A DNA stretch of 64,000 bases from Druceiella hillmani. Its lineage: Eukaryota; Arthropoda; Insecta; Lepidoptera; Hepialidae. The notes under the pieces are model-generated. The model saw only the letters and a program-made list of their open reading frames with translations. It was not told where the DNA came from and did not search any database. Below, piece after piece: positions 63,076 through 64,000 of this stretch. The stretch is from contig JAYKKI010000008.1 of assembly GCA_039881145.1 (NCBI GenBank), positions 28,688,501 through 28,752,500 of the forward strand. Reading direction: 5' to 3'. How positions within the stretch are numbered: position 1 is the first letter of the stretch; every line of letters begins with the position of its first letter. Made by a program: the position numbers and the translations under genes.

Positions 63076-63354
63076 TCTTTTTTCTATTATTTTTTATGAA
63101 AAGTGCGTTTATTTTCCGTAATAGTTTGTGTAACTGCTATTGTTACGGAACTCTGAGCAAACAAGATGAAATAAAGTGTCCCATCGTATCTTCTACAAGT
63201 AGAATGTACCGTACATTCTAAGTCACAAAACTCGCAGATTCGACAGACTTTTGGGAAAAAGAAATGTAAAATTCATAAAAACAGGAAAATACATTACTTT
63301 CTACAACACAAAGGACGAATATCACTCTCAGTTAAGAGTTTATTTTATTTTCTT

Positions 63355-63940
63355 TAGGTAATGGTTGTACATTTAACAAGCGATCGATATTGATTATGGC
63401 ATAATATTTTCTAGTAATGGCTGTACATTTAATAAGGTAATGATTGTGCATTTAATAAGCGATCGATATTGATTATGACTTATTATTTTTTTTTGTAATG
63501 GTTGTACATTTAATAAGCGATCGATATAGATTATGGCTTAATATTTTCTAGTAATTATTGTACATTTAATAAGGTAATGGTTGTATATTTAATAAGCGAT
63601 CGATATTGCTTATGACTTAATATTTTCTAGTAATGTTTGTGTATTTAATAAGGTAATGGTTGTACGTTTAATAAGCGATCGATATAGATTATGGCTTAAT
63701 ATTTTCTAGTAATTATTGTACATTTAATAAGCTAATGGTTGTATATTTAATAAGCGATTGATATTGATTATGGCTTAATATTTTCTAGTAATGGTTGTAC
63801 ATTTAATAAGGTAATGGTTGTACATTTAATAAGCGATCGATATTGACTATGACTCAATATTTTGTAGCAATGGTTGTACGTTTAATAAGGTAATGATTGT
63901 ACATTTAATAAGCGATCGATATTGATTATGACTTTTTATT
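63355..63940 (+). repeat. Minisatellite, eight units of about 78 bp
   Basis: The landmark AGCGAT(C/T)GATAT occurs eight times, near 63,379, 63,457, 63,517, 63,595, 63,674, 63,753, 63,830 and 63,910, i.e. at about 78-bp steps with one 60-bp step. Each unit also has one or two copies of 'TAATGGTTGTACATTTAATA' variants and 'TTAATATTTTCTAG'. The Y1 partner (42,038-42,085, 'GGTAATGGATACACATCTAA' then AAAGCGACAGATATTGATTATG) is a single copy. Confidence 0.9.
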
Positions 63941-64000
63941 CTCTTTTATCAATTCTTAATATTCTAAAAATATAATACATGTATTAAATGCAGGCCTATT

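Larger units (their letters stand above)
49850..63520 (+). repeat. Block Y2, paralog of 23.0-42.1 kb
   Basis: Co-linear with Y1 but shorter: 50,490 matches 24,590, 51,930 matches 28,440, 54,120 matches 30,640, 56,300 matches 32,450, 59,620 matches 37,600, 61,605 matches 39,600, and 63,240-63,400 matches 41,920-42,060. Differences are private insertions on either side. No shared protein-coding frame. Confidence 0.8.

Overview
This window looks like AT-rich, gene-poor nuclear DNA from an insect, most likely a moth or butterfly. The evidence is long (TA)n arrays, decayed mariner, Tc1-like and non-LTR elements, and several dispersed repeats of a type I know from lepidopteran genomes. The repeats include a 'CAAGTGCGAG ... 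acagacagacgg ... TTTGGCTACG' element at about 62.46-63.08 kb and others with the related 'TTTTGAG(G/A)TA(C/T)GGAAC' tail. The host assignment is inference. I found no CDS I would defend: the longest open frames are 60-136 codons and are explained by (TA)n/(TG)n arrays, transposon relics or chance. I saw no tRNA or rRNA gene and no CRISPR array.

The sequence is dominated by its own duplication history. A block I call X occurs at least four times: A (about 1-7,540, the most diverged, patchy homology), B (about 7,540-15,175), C (about 15,178-22,780) and D (about 45,480-49,660). B and C are adjacent, in the same orientation, about 7.6 kb each and clearly the youngest pair. A second block, Y, follows X twice: Y1 (about 23.0-42.1 kb) and Y2 (about 49.85-63.5 kb). 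The larger architecture is therefore X-X-X-Y1-(spacer)-X-Y2, an old duplication of an X+Y unit plus a younger tandem duplication of X. Y1 and Y2 differ in length because each has gained private insertions, and aligning the paralogs exposes the edges of those insertions.

Private insertions in Y1 include a block at about 25.97-28.38 kb ((TA)n, a minus-strand non-LTR reverse transcriptase relic, (TA)n, and a Tc1-like transposase relic). They also include a mariner relic at about 33.47-34.47 kb that was itself invaded by a 255-bp foldback element and by a Penelope-like short element. In Y2 they include a hammerhead-like composite (50.79-51.18 kb), short interspersed repeats (52.2, 53.5, 57.2 and 62.5 kb), a second mariner relic (57.7-58.1 kb) and a 78-bp minisatellite (63.36-63.94 kb). 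The 42.4-45.5 kb spacer holds a jockey-like RT relic.

The items I consider most worth checking are: (1) a family of short insertions at 34.0, 47.4 and 50.8-51.2 kb with 10-16 bp target-site duplications, whose better-preserved copies carry a motif that folds as a type-I hammerhead ribozyme with a minimal stem III, the arrangement known from Penelope-like elements and animal retrozymes; (2) a recurring class of sequence-unrelated near-perfect hairpins of which at least three are missing from the paralogous position, and one lies exactly at a paralogy breakpoint, suggesting template-switch mutation; (3) an island kept in both B and C with a 10-bp inverted repeat, a TATATAAGG box about 220 bp away, and a splice-donor-like site, which may be a duplicated promoter of a non-coding or otherwise unseen transcript. 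All alignments were made by eye, so boundaries are good to tens of bases unless exact repeats are quoted.
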